DNA of 64,000 nucleotides from Sordaria brevicollis (GCA_033439795.1 JAUTDP010000016.1:884331-948330), one strand, 5' to 3'. Shown: positions 33,741-46,425, counted from the stretch's first letter. The notes: generated by a model from the sequence alone, not told the origin. Made by a program: numbers and translations.

Positions 33741-34558
33741 ATGGGTTCCACCGATAAGATCAAGAAGGAGAAGAAGGACAAGAAGGAAAAGAAGGTTGTC
33801 CTGAGCGAGGACGCCGGCGTCAAGAAGGACAAGAAGGAGTCCAAGAAGGAGAAGAAGGACAAGACCGAGAAGCTCGCCAAGGCCGTCGAGGCTCACCTCG
33901 AGAAGAAGGAGAAGGAGGGCTCCGTCGACCCCGAGGATGTCGTCAAGACCGCCGAGGAGCTCGTTCCGTTCGCTCTTCCCCTCGCCGACGACAAGACCCA
34001 CAAGAAGATTTACAAGTTGATCAAGAAGGGTGCGTTGCCTCCTACCAATTGCCATCCCAGTTTTACAAAACCAATGCTGACAGAATCGTGACTCCAGGCG
34101 CCAAACTCAAGTCCATCCACCGCGGCGTCAAAGAATGCGAAAAGGCCATCAAGAAGTGCCCCCTCCGCACCGCCGCCAGCCCTCCCGCCGACGCTCCCGG
34201 CCTCGTCATCATCGCCGGCGACATCTCGCCCATGGACGTGATCATGCACTTCCCCATCCTGTGCGAGGAGCACGGCGTCCCTTACCTCTACATCCGCTCC
34301 CGCGCCGACTTGGGCGTTGCCGCTTGCACCAAGCGCGCCACCTCCGTCGTCATGCTCAAGCCTGAGGGCAAGAAGTCCACTGGCAAGGATGCTAAGAAGG
34401 ATGATGGCGAGGACAAGAAGGTCGACCCGGCCGAGTACCTCGAGGCTTACAAGGAGCTGGTCAAGACGGCGCAAAAACAGTGGAACGTCCAGGTCGAGCC
34501 GTGGGTCAAGGGCACGCACCCGATGCAGATCGAGGCTAGGTCTAAGGGCTCTGCTTAA
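33741..34558 (+). CDS. nhp2: H/ACA snoRNP protein Nhp2 (L7Ae family)
   Basis: Two exons: 33741-34029 and 34098-34558, joined in frame to 249 aa. The C-terminal L7Ae domain (about 90-230) shows GAKLKSIHRGVKECEKAIKK, LVIIAGDISPMDVIMHFPIL, and EEHGVPYLYIRSRADLGVA, then CTKRATSVVML, the pattern of eukaryotic Nhp2. Nhp2 is a core protein of H/ACA snoRNPs, which guide pseudouridylation of rRNA in the nucleolus, and in many species of telomerase RNP. The N-terminal extension of about 85 residues is very lysine-rich (KKEKKDKKEKK, KKDKKESKKEKKDK). It makes the protein much longer than yeast Nhp2 (about 156 aa) and probably serves nucleolar retention or RNA contact. An insert rich in Lys/Asp lies near residue 200. 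Confidence 0.93.
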
Positions 34559-35805
34559 GTCGTCAGACTGAAAAGCGGAACAACGAAATGTTGAAAAAAG
34601 ACTTGCGGCGATACATTTCTTGATACTGCAGAAACATGATGACCTGGCGCTTCTAGTGTCGGTATAGTTGTGTGACTGCTTGTCAACAGAGTGGTCGTGG
34701 CATATATGCTTTTTGCTCAGACAACCGGACCGTTCTCTTTTTGTTGTCGGGGAGAGGAAGTTTGACAACCTTCCTAACTAAACTTCCTAAGATCTCCTTG
34801 GGAGTTTTGGGAAACCCGTGGGAAACGATGAAGACCTCTCTTTTCATTCGTTGAACCAGCTGGCAGCTGGTCTTGAGGGCTAGTGGAGAGGCACAAGCAG
34901 AGTTGGCAACTCTAATCACATCATTGTCATCATCCTGGTCTTCCCCGTGTTACTTCGAGACCAGTCCCTGTCCTCCTCTTCGACAACAAAGAAACGGTCG
35001 GATAATCGACCACCATCACCTCCGCATTGGTCACTCTATCCGGGCAACTCGGTTTGTTTTCATCTTCTGGGCTATTGTCTAAGCTATAGATAAGAGAGAA
35101 GCATCGATGGACATGTTTGGTCTATCCTGGTTTCGGTATATGGATTTTTCTGGCGCTGGCTACACTTTTGTTGTCATTAAAAATCTGGAAGGCGTTATGT
35201 GGGGTAAACAACAATTGTATTTTTTGTACGGTATATATAACATGATGAGAAAGGAATGCCATTCATCTGTCTCATGTTCGGTTGCACTCACACTTCTTCC
35301 AAGGTTTAACTCGTTGCTGTGATGCCTCTTTCCATCGCACACCCAAGGTCACGGCCATCTTTTGGCAACATTAACTTAACAGCAAGCGCTTCCAGTCACA
35401 AGTCACAAGAGCAATCACCACCAAGATCACAAGCAAGTGTGCGGACAGAACAATGAGGTATCACAGCATCTTCCATCCATCTCAGGAATGCCGATATGCT
35501 AATAGCTTTGATACAAGTACAGAGGGTACTAGAGAGAATAAGAAAAAGGAAACCCAGGAACAAACGCTCACACTCCAAATTGTAGGTGCGATCAAGTTCC
35601 CATTATCATTAACTTCATTAAACCATCCCAGGACTCAAAAAGAGAATCCTTTACTCGGCACGCCAGCTCGTCCGGCCGAGGTTAGGGGAGCCGGAAGTGG
35701 CAGAGGCGCTATTTGACCAAAAGTTAGCCATCAGCTCCAACAAGACTGCCACCCATATTATACAGGACATAGCAAATGGGGAGAGTTTACTTGAGGGTGT
35801 ACCCA
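34559..35805. other. Convergent intergenic region, about 1.25 kb, no gene seen
   Basis: 3' flanks of Nhp2 (+) and of the DUF1761 gene (-). Open frames are short and look random. Confidence 0.5.
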
Positions 35806-36717
35806 CTACTCAAAAGGGTTGGTGCGCGTTCCCCACCAGGTCAAGAAGACGGAAAGGCCGACGGTCTCAAAGAGCTTAGCAAGAACGTTGATGCCGACAG
35901 TCTCGAAGGCGCGCTTCTCGACAAAGAGCTCAGAGATGAAACCGGGGGCAGAGGTGGCGGCGAAGATGAGACCGCCGAGGTAGGCGGCGCCGCGGTAGCT
36001 GAGGGTGCCGGTGGCGTTGATGAGGGCGCCGATGCCGTACGACTGGAGGGCGGAACCAACGAGGGAAGAACCCCAGGCCATGACGGCCGAGGTGGCCTCG
36101 CGCGACTTGACGAACTCCTCCTTGCTGTTGGAGATCTTGGCGCGCTGGTAGGTCTGGCCGAACAAGGGGGTCATGATGGCCAGCTCGGTGGTGTGGTTGA
36201 AGATGGTGCCGAGGGCGATGGCCGAGGGCTTGACGGGGGGGAGATCTGTTGGTGGTGAGTTAGCATCATGGTTGTTGACGATACTCATTCATGGAGAGTG
36301 GTGATGTTGCTGTTGCGGTGGTGGTGGTTCATGCTTCGGTTCATCCCTATTTCGTTCGCAATGTTTGTGCTGTGCTGTGCTGTGTGCTGCGTGCTATGTG
36401 TTGTCGGGTGTCGTTTGACGTGCAGCATCCCGTGGTCCGCCCCGCTCGAGTCCCCTACGTCATAGGCTGAGTGCCGCGCGCCATTTCTCATAGCAACCGC
36501 AAACCCAATCTTGGTAAGCAAAGTTGATTGTCGAGGATAGCGAGGAATCAGGGGGAACTAGAGATGCTAGTCCTATTTGTCGAGATACTCGATTGCGTTG
36601 TCGTTGTTGTCGTGTTGAGATGATGAAGCCCGAAGCAATGAACCACCTACACACGCAAATGCAGGGCAAGGTGAGATTGACAAGAACCAGGAGGGGTTAC
36701 TAACAGTGAAGAGACAT
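35806..36717 (-). CDS. DUF1761 family membrane protein
   Basis: The main exon 36245-35806 encodes the family domain: PPVKPSAIALGTIFNHTTEL, AIMTPLFGQTYQRAKI, VMAWGSSLVGSALQSYGIGA, SYRGAAYLGGLIFAATSAPG and FETVGLSVFLTWWGTRTNPF. About four hydrophobic helices are visible, so it is a small integral membrane protein, about 150 aa in all. The start is inferred: a 13-nt first exon 36717-36705 (ATG TCT CTT CAC T) followed by a GTTAGT donor joins in frame across a 459-nt intron to the CAG acceptor at 36246. The tiny exon and long intron make the start uncertain. The function of DUF1761 proteins is unknown. The last residues and the stop are clear. Confidence 0.7.
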
Positions 36718-38793
36718 GATGGCGATTGGTGTTATGTGATAGGTTATAAAGTGGTAGTAGTTGTAGTAGTTCGTTTGGATATTATCGTCGTCGTGGTTTT
36801 TTCTCGTTAGAGAAGATGTCGTCGTTGTATTGATGGATTGGAGAAAAGCAGAAGGATGTGAGATGATGGAGGGGGGGAAGCAGATGGTTATGTACTTTGT
36901 GAGTGAAGGTACGGGAAGGAATGGATCTGGGCCAACTGCTTGGTTGCTGCCAGGGCGAGATCATTCATTCGCTAGTCTGCTTCCCCTTTGTGCGTCACGA
37001 TTTTCTGGCCTGGCAGTCCTGGTAGTCAACCAAGCAACCCAGGGAAAAAAAAACATGGAGAAAAGCAAGCAACCATCCATGAGCTCACACGAATCCAGCC
37101 GGCCAGTCAACCATTCAGTCAAGCTGAGTGAACAGGCAACGCAACGAACACTATGGAACCTCCCGTTGTCTCTGTAATTTCTTCTCTTTTTCGACCATTC
37201 AATTCTATTCAGTGATTCTAATTGGTCCCTGCTCCAATCTTTCATCGTATAATTGCAACTGGTACAGACCCAAACACCCATAACATCATCGCTCCGTCGA
37301 GCTGCTTCAGTTCCTTCCCCAGACTTGCATCTTTGTTGACGACTTGACGTCCCTGCACTATGATGTCACCACCCATTTGTGGAAGTGTGAGCGCCTTTCC
37401 CAATGCGGAATAGTTTGTATAGAACGTGCCCCACCTTTCTTCGTAACCTCAGCATTGACATTCCCCCAATCCGCCGCGGACGCCGCCGTCAAGGTTGCTG
37501 ACAGGACATTGACCACGATCTTCGAGTCTCGGTCTGGATTTGTTCATTTGCTGATGAAGGAAGTGAGGGGTTATTACAACTGTCAGCTGGTAGGAAATTG
37601 GGGACGAAATTGAAATGGTGAAACAAAGGAGCAGGAATGCATGATTTCAACCGCTGAGAAATGGACATCAGATCGTTTCCGATTTGCTTTCCATTTAGGT
37701 ACTATGCCGACTTGACTTCCCGTTGAGCCGTTACTTGCCCCTCTCTTACTTCGTGTCCGGGTCAGTTGTTGTTTACTTCTTCCGTTGGCCCATGTTTCTG
37801 TCCTCGGTCGGTGACATTTCCCAATTCCCCAAACCTTCCGAAGCTGAACAGGAATTGTCCGTTTCTGACGCTCTGAAGTGGATTCTTTAACATTCAAGCA
37901 AGCTGAAGTTGAGGCTGTGCTTCGCTTCCAAGGTCAAGGCAAATTGGATTTTGTAGGGTTTAGTTGACATCGTGATCGTGTTTCAGCCCGGAAGCGATGG
38001 AGTTTCTTCCCCTCTTGAGGTGAGTTTCCACAGTGACGTCTGTTCCCCCCTCGAATTGGGATAGGTGAGCTGTGCTGTACCTGAATTCTTGACCGGGGTG
38101 GGGCAACGCCCTCCTGTCTCCAGGCCCTGTCACCAACCACGCCGGCTATGCACCAGGAATAGCATCATACCAGCCACGGTTATAATATCTTGGCCTGAAG
38201 TCTTCGAGATCTGGATCTAGGAATTCAACAAAACCACATGGGTGGAACCACCGATTCTAGACTCTCGTTTTTCGCTTCTTCCCTTCCTCCTCTGTACATA
38301 TGCAATCAGAGCGCAAGGAAAGCAGTCCGAGGGTGCGAAAGGGGTGTCTTTCTCAGATACAATCAAGATCCTCAACGGTTTATGCAAAGAATCTCTCGCG
38401 GGGACAGAACAGACGATCTCTAGGGAGCGAGCGAGTCGAGTGGTTGAGAAGGGTCTTGTAAGAAGGTGGGTAGGGGACCGTTGAGTTTCCTACTTACTGT
38501 AGACTCGAATTGCCATCTTCTTTGCTGTTGACTGCAAGAAGCCAACGATATCATGAACGCCTGACAGTAGCAAGCATAAAGCGGAGATATGTATCCGTGA
38601 TCCTTCGCTGATCCTCATCTCTCATCTTTAATATTCGTCGTATAATAACACTTCACGATATGTAGTTATATATCTTCACCCCTCATGCTCTTTGTCTCAC
38701 TCTCTCCGTTTCTTTACACGTATCCCCACCATTTCATACACATCAAAAAAGTCAAAAAACAAGCAAATAATGTAGCAAAAAACAAAAGTATCA
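36718..38793. other. Intergenic, about 2.1 kb, no gene seen
   Basis: Upstream region of the DUF1761 gene and 3' flank of Nem1. Open frames are short and atypical, and no RNA gene was recognised. Confidence 0.5.
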
Positions 38794-40457
38794 TCAAGCA
38801 GTATGCTGCCCATCCTCTCCATCTCTCAAGGCCAGCAGAGCCCTGACGTCCGACACGTACTGCAGACCTTCGAGGAAGGGTATCAAGTACATGAGGTCTT
38901 GGTCGGTCGGGTCGCTGATCCAGCCTTGTATGGGTATTGCATTGTCTGGTTTTGTCTTCTGTTAGCATCCATCCCCTCAATTTCACCCAAACACAGCGAC
39001 AAAAACTCACCCTGATGAAACATATAACTCAACGGGCTATTATCCAATATCATGACCTTGCTCAGATCCGGCTCCACCGAGCTCAGATCCTTGATAAACG
39101 CCCCGTGCCTGAACGTGCAATGCTGTCGGTAATACCGCGCCGAAAAGTACTTGCGGTCGCTCTCCAGCCAGTCGATCACAGGGTCCGCATATTCTTGCAC
39201 CGAGGCTGTAAACACCACCAGGTTGTACCACTTGCTGACGCGCCTCAGAAACTCGTCGCAGTGCGGCCGCTTGTGCACGTAGTAAAGAATGGGATGCTGC
39301 GGGCCGATGGTCTGTTGCCCGCCCACGCCCACATAAGTCGTGTTCAGTCGCACTTCGACCATGTGGCCCGACGACATCCGGCCGCCTTTGGACATGGAGT
39401 GGATCAGCGTCTCGTCGAGGTCGAGGATAAGCGTCTTTTGGTGCTTCAGGTTGGCCGGGTCCACAGTGCTGATCTTGTAGGAAGGCTGGCGCTTGGGAAT
39501 CAGAGGCCTCGGCGGCGCGGGCGTCTTGGGGTACTTGGTTAAGGCACCGACGGGCGAGGTGGGAGACTTGAGCTGAGCCGAGATGTCGTTTCCGGGGACG
39601 CTAAGGTTCTGCTGGCCCGAGCCGCCATTGCCGTCGCTATTAGTGGTTGATCGACCCGAGGCGGAGGACCGTTCCTTTCGCTGCTTGCGCTGTCGGAGGG
39701 AGTCGGCGTCCGAGTGAAGCTTGATTCTTATGGAGCGTCGTGCCGGTGCGATTTCTTCAGAGTCTTGGGATGATTTCGTTTTGAGACGTCTTCCGCTGCC
39801 GTTACTGCCCCTCCGACTTTCTGTTTCCGATTCGGACTCGGAGGAGAGCCCTGACGATGACGAGCCGCTAGAACGGAGGCGATTCTTTCGTGACTTGCGC
39901 ACGCTCCCCCCACTGCTTGTTCCGTCCAGGTTGGCATCCGAGAGGGCAGCTGCCTCGTGATAGTCCACCGCCATTTCCTTCGCATTTCCTCCATATCGTC
40001 CGAACAGTTTCCGTAGTTGTTTGGTGGGCGCAAAGTTGCCCTCGGAATCGTAGAGCAGGGCAACCAAGTAAAGGCCCGGCGCAGCGATGGTCATGAGCAG
40101 CCAACGTATAGACTCGACAATGGCAAAGGCGAAGTGCTTCGGGTAAGCCGTCCACGTATTGGGCGACTCGGGCTCGCCTTGGGCTAGCAGAGGGGTCTTT
40201 TCGTCGGCATCGTAGTCCTGTCCATCGTATTCCCCTTGCGCGGCTGTATCCTTGCTCTCGGGTTCTTCTGACAGTGTGTTGTTCTTGTTGGCTAGTCCCA
40301 ACAGTTCTTCGTTGCTGCGCGACCCATGGTTGCTGCCGTCCTCCTCCTTGTTGTTAAGATGGTGGGCTAGGCTGAGTGCGCTTATGGAGTTCGATCGAGA
40401 CGGGGTCGGGCTGGACGTCGGTGATACTCGGGCCGAGATGATGTTTAGGGAGTTCAT
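38794..40457 (-). CDS. nem1: Nem1-like protein phosphatase of the nuclear envelope (FCP1/NIF domain)
   Basis: Two exons: 40457-39011 and 38945-38794, joined in frame to 532 aa. A membrane segment is at about residues 107-133 (FAIVESIRWLLMTIAAPGLY). A long Ser/Arg/Glu-rich linker follows. The C-terminal NIF/FCP1 catalytic domain starts near 335: QKTLILDLDETLIHS carries the DxDxT catalytic motif, then VYYVHKRPHCDEFL-type sequence, SKWYNLVVFTASVQEYADPV, RQHCTFRHGAFIKDLS, and VMILDNSPLSYMFHQ, the usual second acidic motif. Exon 2 supplies DNAIPIQGWISDPTDQDLMY, typical of the family end. Nem1 with Spo7 dephosphorylates the lipin Pah1 at the ER/nuclear envelope and so controls phospholipid versus triacylglycerol synthesis. 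The intron has a GGATGCTAACAG branch region. Confidence 0.92.
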
Positions 40458-42145
40458 CTTGCCAGCGCGGGGAAAGCCATGAAGGACGCCAATGCGAACC
40501 GCGCCCAGTGGCAGTTGCAGGTCTGTGACGGCGACAGCGACGATGCCTCTGGGGTTGTTTATTCGAGCAAAGATGGATGATGCAGGATGGTCAATTCTTT
40601 GACTGCGCGGCGGCCCCTAAAAGGAAAATCGTCGGACGTTGGTTGGGATTGAGGCGGGCTTTGGGGTGCAGCCTGCAGAGTAACGGAGGGGCGTTTGTTG
40701 CCCGGCCGAGGTATGGTGTTGCGCGCAGCGAACCGAAAGGTGCTTGTTCGGTTGTGCTTCTGTAAACTGAACCGAGTGTTGATGGTTGTTGGAGATGGAA
40801 CTGAAGCAAACCCCAAAAGAGAGTCAAGAGAGCGGGCGCTGCGCTGGAAGAGAGAAACGAACGGTTATGTGGATATGGCTTGTTCCCGTTAGGTTTGTAT
40901 GATTTGTTGGCCGATGATCCGGTTGGGGAACTTTTTGGGGAACTGATCGAGAAGCAGCGAGCTAGGCCGGTCGGAATCTGGAGACGGCACTGGAGACGCG
41001 GGACCGAGATGGAGACAGGAGACCTGCAGCGGGAGTTGAAGATGGGAGATGGGGAAAGAGCCAATATCGTTGACCGCGTTTAAAACCCGTCGACTCTTTC
41101 TGTCCGAAGGTGTTTCCCCTTCTCCTTGAAACACTTTGAAGAGATAAAGTCCAATTCAGGTCGCAAAAATATGTTGCCCTGTCAGCGCGGCGTAGAAAGG
41201 TGGTGAGATGGGACAAGTTCAGTTAGATATGTCCGAGGCCCGCCCAGATTTCCGCTCTATGTCTAGACTTGGGTTGGTTGGCTGGCTACCCTCTATATTC
41301 AATAATACGAACGGAACACCCTTTTCGGTATAATTGATATAGAGACGAGAAAAAAAAGGAAAGGGTGGTGACCGCCCAATTGGTTCCCAAAAAGATTGAT
41401 CTCACAGGCAAGACACGGACAGTCAACGACCCCGGTTTATAGCCCATAGCTGTATGAAGCCACCAAATGCAAGCACTTCCATCCCCGGTCTGAAGGCTGC
41501 TTTTGCTAACGCCTCTCTATACCGGGGTTTGAGTTGATGGTGAAGAGGTCTCGTCGAAATATTTTCATCTCTTCTCCTATAATTGAGTGGCGCGGCGCCC
41601 CGGGGTTCACAAACAACAATTCAATCCGTCGCCAACACAACGGCACGCTAGCCGGACGAGGATGACTTATTTGGTAGCGAGACAATGGCGGCGGCTCAGC
41701 GGCTTTGGTTCACCAAAATATGGGCAACCTCGAAAATCTAGCCCGGGGCCCTCAACAAATGCCATTCCCATCCACTGATTCAATTCACGTGTTCGAGATT
41801 GACTGACAGAGTTCAAGCAGGAAATCCGATGGGGAGCACATCTCGATGCGGCCGTGGCCCGGGCATGGCGGGCATGGAGGGCGGGGTTCCACACCGGCCA
41901 CCACAAGTTGTCAACACAACAGAAACAGAACAACCACTCAACATTGGAGATGGGGCAACATGGGGTCTCCTTGGTTGAGTTTTTGTTTTCCTGGGGAATA
42001 AAAGACGCCAATCGAATGAGCATGAGGATTCTTTTTTCTTCCCTATATGAGTTTGTACGCTCACACTTTTCTTGACTACCTTCGGGTCAAAAAAATTGAA
42101 GTAGAAAAAATGTCATGACACAATTTCACATGCTCGCCCTTTTCC
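40458..42145. other. Intergenic between Nem1 and the transposon, 1.7 kb
   Basis: It contains the promoter and leader of Nem1. No gene was recognised; open frames on both strands look random. The transposon left end begins at about 42146. Confidence 0.5.
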
Positions 42146-42204
42146 CCCCTGTGTGTTGAAAACGAGGTGTCAGTCCCCACTTTGCACGGGCACCCCCCTT
42201 TACA
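42146..42204 (+). repeat. Left terminal inverted repeat (59 bp)
   Basis: Begins CCCCTGTGTGTTGAAA and ends CCCCCCTTTACA. It matches the reverse complement of 46547-46605 except for one base (A versus T at about position 17). Confidence 0.9.
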
Positions 42205-42311
42205 GACACACACGTAAAATCTGTTCATACGTGACAACCCCAAACCTTCGAACTCCCATATTATCACCAAATCTGAGGGTATTTACATTCTGATTACTGC
42301 TCTGAGCTCGT

Positions 42312-45102
42312 ATGGATACCCCGCGTCGTTCAAGATCAATACTGAGGGATCCCAGTCAACCCGCTAGTCCATTCAGAGTCCGCTTTGCACCTGGCACCGC
42401 TGCCCCCGCTCCCGCCATGCCTCCCAAAAAACGCGCCGCCGACGACAACGACAACAACGATGACAACCGCCGACGTTCGAGGCGGCTGTCACAGCCCAGC
42501 GCCCGCTTAAGAGAGATCAATGCCGAGTTTGAAAGCGGAGGAGAACAGGAGCGAGACGATGGGGACGGGGATGGGGATGACGAGAGGACCCCAGGAAGAC
42601 CAGCGCCTACTCGAGCCCCCCGCATTGTTCTCAAGAATAATAACAAGAATAAAAAAACGACCGTCAAATTGAAGAGGAGCACTACTGCTGGCAAGCAGCC
42701 TACCCAGCGTACCACATCTAGCTTGAAGGTCAAGCTCAAGGCACCCGCTCCCTCCTCTTCGACCGCCCCCCCTCCTCGACCTCAACCTCGTCGTCCTCGA
42801 TCAGCCTCCAACGCAAGCGCAAGCACGGCCAACGGCATAACAGAGGAGGAGGACCACGATGAACAGCAAGAAGACCAACAAGAAGATCAACAAGACGAGG
42901 TCGAGATCATCAAGGTGACACCTCGCGCCGCGCCCTCTCCTCGGTCCCCTCGTGTTGCCAGAAAATCGCGCAAGTCAGCCTCGGTTCCCCCAGCGCCGCC
43001 GCCGATTCCAGATTTTCTGAATATCCTATTCACATACAATGCTCAGTGGGTGGCGGATATACAATTCAACCGCCTGTCGGTCAAGCCTGGCAAACTGCCT
43101 ACCCTCGTTTCGAACGACCGGGTCCCCGTCGAGAGAGATCCTGATGGCACCGTCAATGCCGATGACGATTCTGGTACCCTTGGCCTCACTCTGTTGGGTC
43201 GAGTGCGAGAGGTCGAGAATGGTATCATGGATGCTGCCCGCAACGAGTGCGAGCTCTTGGGTATGGATCCCACCATCTCTGTACAATACGCAGACTGGTC
43301 GGCTGGTATACTGGAGACAGCCAGGAACAGGAAAGGCACGACGCTATTCCAACTACGCGTTTTGCCTAAGAAGGATGACCCAGTTACACCGTTTGGGTTT
43401 TGTGATACCGCCAGAGTGCTGCGCAGCCTGCTTGAGGAGCCCGCTGAGCGGTATTTTATCACGGTTACTGCCCACCTTCGTATAACTGGGGGATTCCAGC
43501 AGCGGCAAAGCACTGTTTCTGTTATGGGCACACCAACACCTTCTAGAGTCACCTCTTTTACTGAAAAGCTCGCGCAGTCACAGTCACGGTCGCAGTCACA
43601 ACCTCGCCAACTCTCCTCCTTGCGCCAGTCCTCTACACCTGCCACGCCCACCATCGCCGGCTCCAGCACTCCTGTCAGTAGCTCCAGACAGTCGACCGCA
43701 CCTGCCAGCACTTCCAAACAATCCGTCAAATCGAACAAGAAGAAGACCACGACCAACTCGATGGTGGAGGAGCTCATGGCGCGCCGCGCACGCGATCGTG
43801 AGGAGGCACGCCAGGGCAAAGAACGGGTTACTCTAATATATGAAGATCTGGGCAAGGCATGGGGATGTGATAAGGGTCGCGAGTGTAAAAACTACCGCAA
43901 AGGCAACGAGTATCACTGGTGTTTTCTTTTTCCCAACTCAAAACACCACTACCCATTAACCCCAAGAGACCTCATCGACTGGGCACACGCCATTGCTCAC
44001 AAGCGCGCCACCACAAACCAGCCTCCAGCCTCCATCACAGGGCGTTGGTTCGACTCTAAACACGAGTCCTCCTCCTCATCCTCCGGCACGCAAATGATTC
44101 AGCAGTCGAATCTACAGCCATTTCAACAGTTTCTGCCATATGGCGCACCGGGGTCGAAGCGCGGTGGCGGTGGGGTGGGATATATGCCCATGCCCCAAGT
44201 TTTTCAACATCAGTCTCCAGAACGGTCACCAGGGTAGTAACAATGGTAACACGCTGCCAGCTACGGCCCCTATAACCTTCACTGACGTTAGCAATATGGG
44301 TATGGGTAATATGGGCAATATGGGTATGGTAGCTGAGCCTACCTTACCTACCTTGCCCACCGCGACCGCGACCAGCTCCCGCGCTGGCAGCAGTCGAGTT
44401 GGTGACAACGACCCTCTACCTCCTCCCCTCCACCCTCATCACCGCCAAACAAACCATCAGAGTCCCTTGTCACCGACTTCATGAAGCAGTTGATATTTCG
44501 ACACGCGCCCAGAACCAACGAAAACCAGGGTTTGCGTGACGCGCTGTTCAGTATCCAAAAATCCCTCATATCCGGTCGGCTCTCCCTCCACCACGCGCGC
44601 GACCTCCCCAAGCAGTGGTATCTTGCTCATGGAGTTGATGAGGGTATCTATATGGTAATCAAGAAAGGGATCAAAGAATTTCTCCATCTCGAGAGGGATT
44701 ATATACAGCGGTCGTCGTCACCACCACCACCACCACCACCACCACCGCAGGCGGCACCAGCTCCCAAGCAACAGGCTCCAGCACCCCCGCCACCCGAAAC
44801 CATAGATCCCAAGTTATTATCACAAGGTAAACCCCATCCGTTTTTTTGATCTATAGCATTTGCTAACAGCCGTGTTCACCAGACTCGTCCATCCCCCAAG
44901 ACTCGCTTTGGCAAGACGTTCATAACCACCGCGGCCCACCCCCATCGAACAGAACGACGATCAAGAACAAGAAGATGACGACGACACCATCTATACCAGC
45001 TTCATCAACGATGATGAGGAGACCAATCCGGATGATGGCCCGCGTACCGACTACGACGACGACGAGACTGCGACTGAGGCTGATGATGATGACGAGCTTT
45101 GA
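42312..45102 (+). CDS. Transposon-borne protein of unknown function, multi-exon
   Basis: I do not recognise this protein. Exon 1 (42312-44233) encodes about 640 residues. Residues 1-230 are a low-complexity charged region (Arg/Lys, then Asp/Glu and Pro/Ser). Block A (about 235-391) looks folded (FLNILFTYNAQWVADIQFNR, LLEEPAERYFITVTAHLRI). After a Ser/Gln linker, block B (about 503-570) has VTLIYEDLGKAWGCDKGREC, then NEYHWCFLFPNSKHHYPLTP, with possible zinc ligands C-x5-C and H-W-C. The frame then changes. Introns at 44234-44291 (58 nt) and 44402-44460 (59 nt) restore it to block C: LVTDFMKQLIFRHAPRTNEN and YLAHGVDEGIYMVIKKGIKE. A polyproline run and a third intron (44827-44882, TGCTAAC branch) follow. 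The acidic end (EDDDDTIYTSFINDDEE, TGA at 45100-45102) needs one more base in the C-run near 44939-44943. A DNA-binding or regulatory partner of the transposase is possible but unproven. Confidence 0.6.
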
Positions 45103-45304
45103 GGGATTTTTTTACACAAGAGGGGGATTCTACACTTCGATCTATTATTACAGATAATAATACTTTTACACTTCTGATGGCAGATTTGGCACTTTTGGCA
45201 CGTCTGGTACATCTTACACCTTGCGGGTTTTTTTTTTCGTAACTCGACAACGGTCGACTTTGAGCATGTTCAAAACAGTACATCTACCATACAAAACAAC
45301 ATCC

Positions 45305-46425
45305 TTATGCGACTGTTCCCGTCGTTGTCAACTCGTGCAGCTGGTCCCCATACAACGCAACGTAGTCTTTTTCACGGTTATCGACGTCGTCACGGAATGG
45401 CACGTTTGCCTGGCGGTAGTGCCCGCGTATGGCATCGACCCGCTGCCCTACCTCCCTCGCAACCCCCTCCAAGAACGCCTTAAACTCTTCATTGCTCAGC
45501 GTATCACCGCCAGCGTGTTGGTATTGCCGTCGTATACAGGCCTTCACATCACTGAAGTATGCCTCGATGGGTTGAAGTCTGGTGAATATGGCGGCAAGAA
45601 CCATAACAGCACACCTCTGTTGTCGCATGCGGTCTTGATGGCGGGGTCCTTGTGCCATGATGCGTTATCCATCACCAATATACTATAACGACCAGGGAAC
45701 GGGTTCATCTTAGGCAACACCTCCTCCTCCAACCAAGCAATAAAACCGGTCGTATCTGTTGCTCCCTTATAACACAACACGTCGATGAGGCCATCCACAG
45801 TTATTGCTGGCAATAGATGGAACCGTTTCCCCCTGGTGAGCGCACTCTCTGCAACTGGTGCCATACCCTTTGGTGCCCATCCAGTACGACGAGCACCGTC
45901 CCTCTTATCAACACCAGACTCGTCACAGAACACGTACATCTCTGCTGAAAACGTGGAAACCTTCCTCAACCAGTCTAACCGCAATGGCTCGCTGCGCTGG
46001 GAAGCCTTGTGCGCCATCCTCTTGTTGGTCCATTCAGAAGCCTTCAATTGCTTTGATATGGCGCTCGTTGATACATGTATGTCCATTTCAGTGGCCAGAT
46101 AGTACTGTATCTCATCGAGGTATAAATCGGGCTTGTGGCGAAGGAGCTCGAGAACTTCCTGTACGACCAACAGTTAGATACCATACCAGGGTACTCAAAG
46201 TCTACAGCCATTGCTCACCTCCATGACCGCTGGCGTCAATATTATTGCGTTATATTTCGAGTTACTCTGGGGGTATAATTTGCCGGTGGTATCGAAGTTT
46301 CGTTTTAACCTCCAGATTTGGCGCTCGCTCATGCCAACGGATTGCGCGATTTGACGTGGATGCTCGCCAGCCGTCAGCATCATGTAGATACTTTGGCGCT
46401 GCCTCTTATTACTGCGTGTTCTCAT
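45305..46425 (-). CDS. DD34E Tc1/mariner-IS630-type transposase, one frameshift
   Basis: Two exons: 46425-46219 and 46158-45305 (59-nt intron with a TCTAAC branch), about 353 aa once one frameshift is allowed for. The N-terminus is a helix-turn-helix (RQSIYMMLTAGEHPRQIAQS, GMSERQIWRLKRNFDTTGKL). A second winged-helix-like part follows (YLATEMDIHVSTSAISKQLK). The catalytic triad is D in VFCDESG (45922-45924), D in LVMDNASWHKD (45667-45669), and E in PIEAYFSDVK (45563-45565). The last two are 34 residues apart, hence DD34E. Between FLPPYSPDFNP and the catalytic Glu the frame breaks: the proline codon at 45569-45570 lacks one base, so the Glu and the last 87 residues lie in another frame. The first ATG in frame is at 46425, 122 bases inside the right repeat. 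Confidence 0.85.

Noticed and set aside
40591..41064. 157-codon minus-strand frame upstream of Nem1
   Set aside because: It lies in the Nem1 leader region, with Ser/Pro/Arg-rich, non-protein-like sequence and no splice link into Nem1.
44234..44460. Two extra frameshifts in the transposon companion gene
   Set aside because: Both frame changes are explained by 58- and 59-nt introns with GT/AG ends that restore frame, so mutation is not needed here; the donors are weak, so transcripts should decide.
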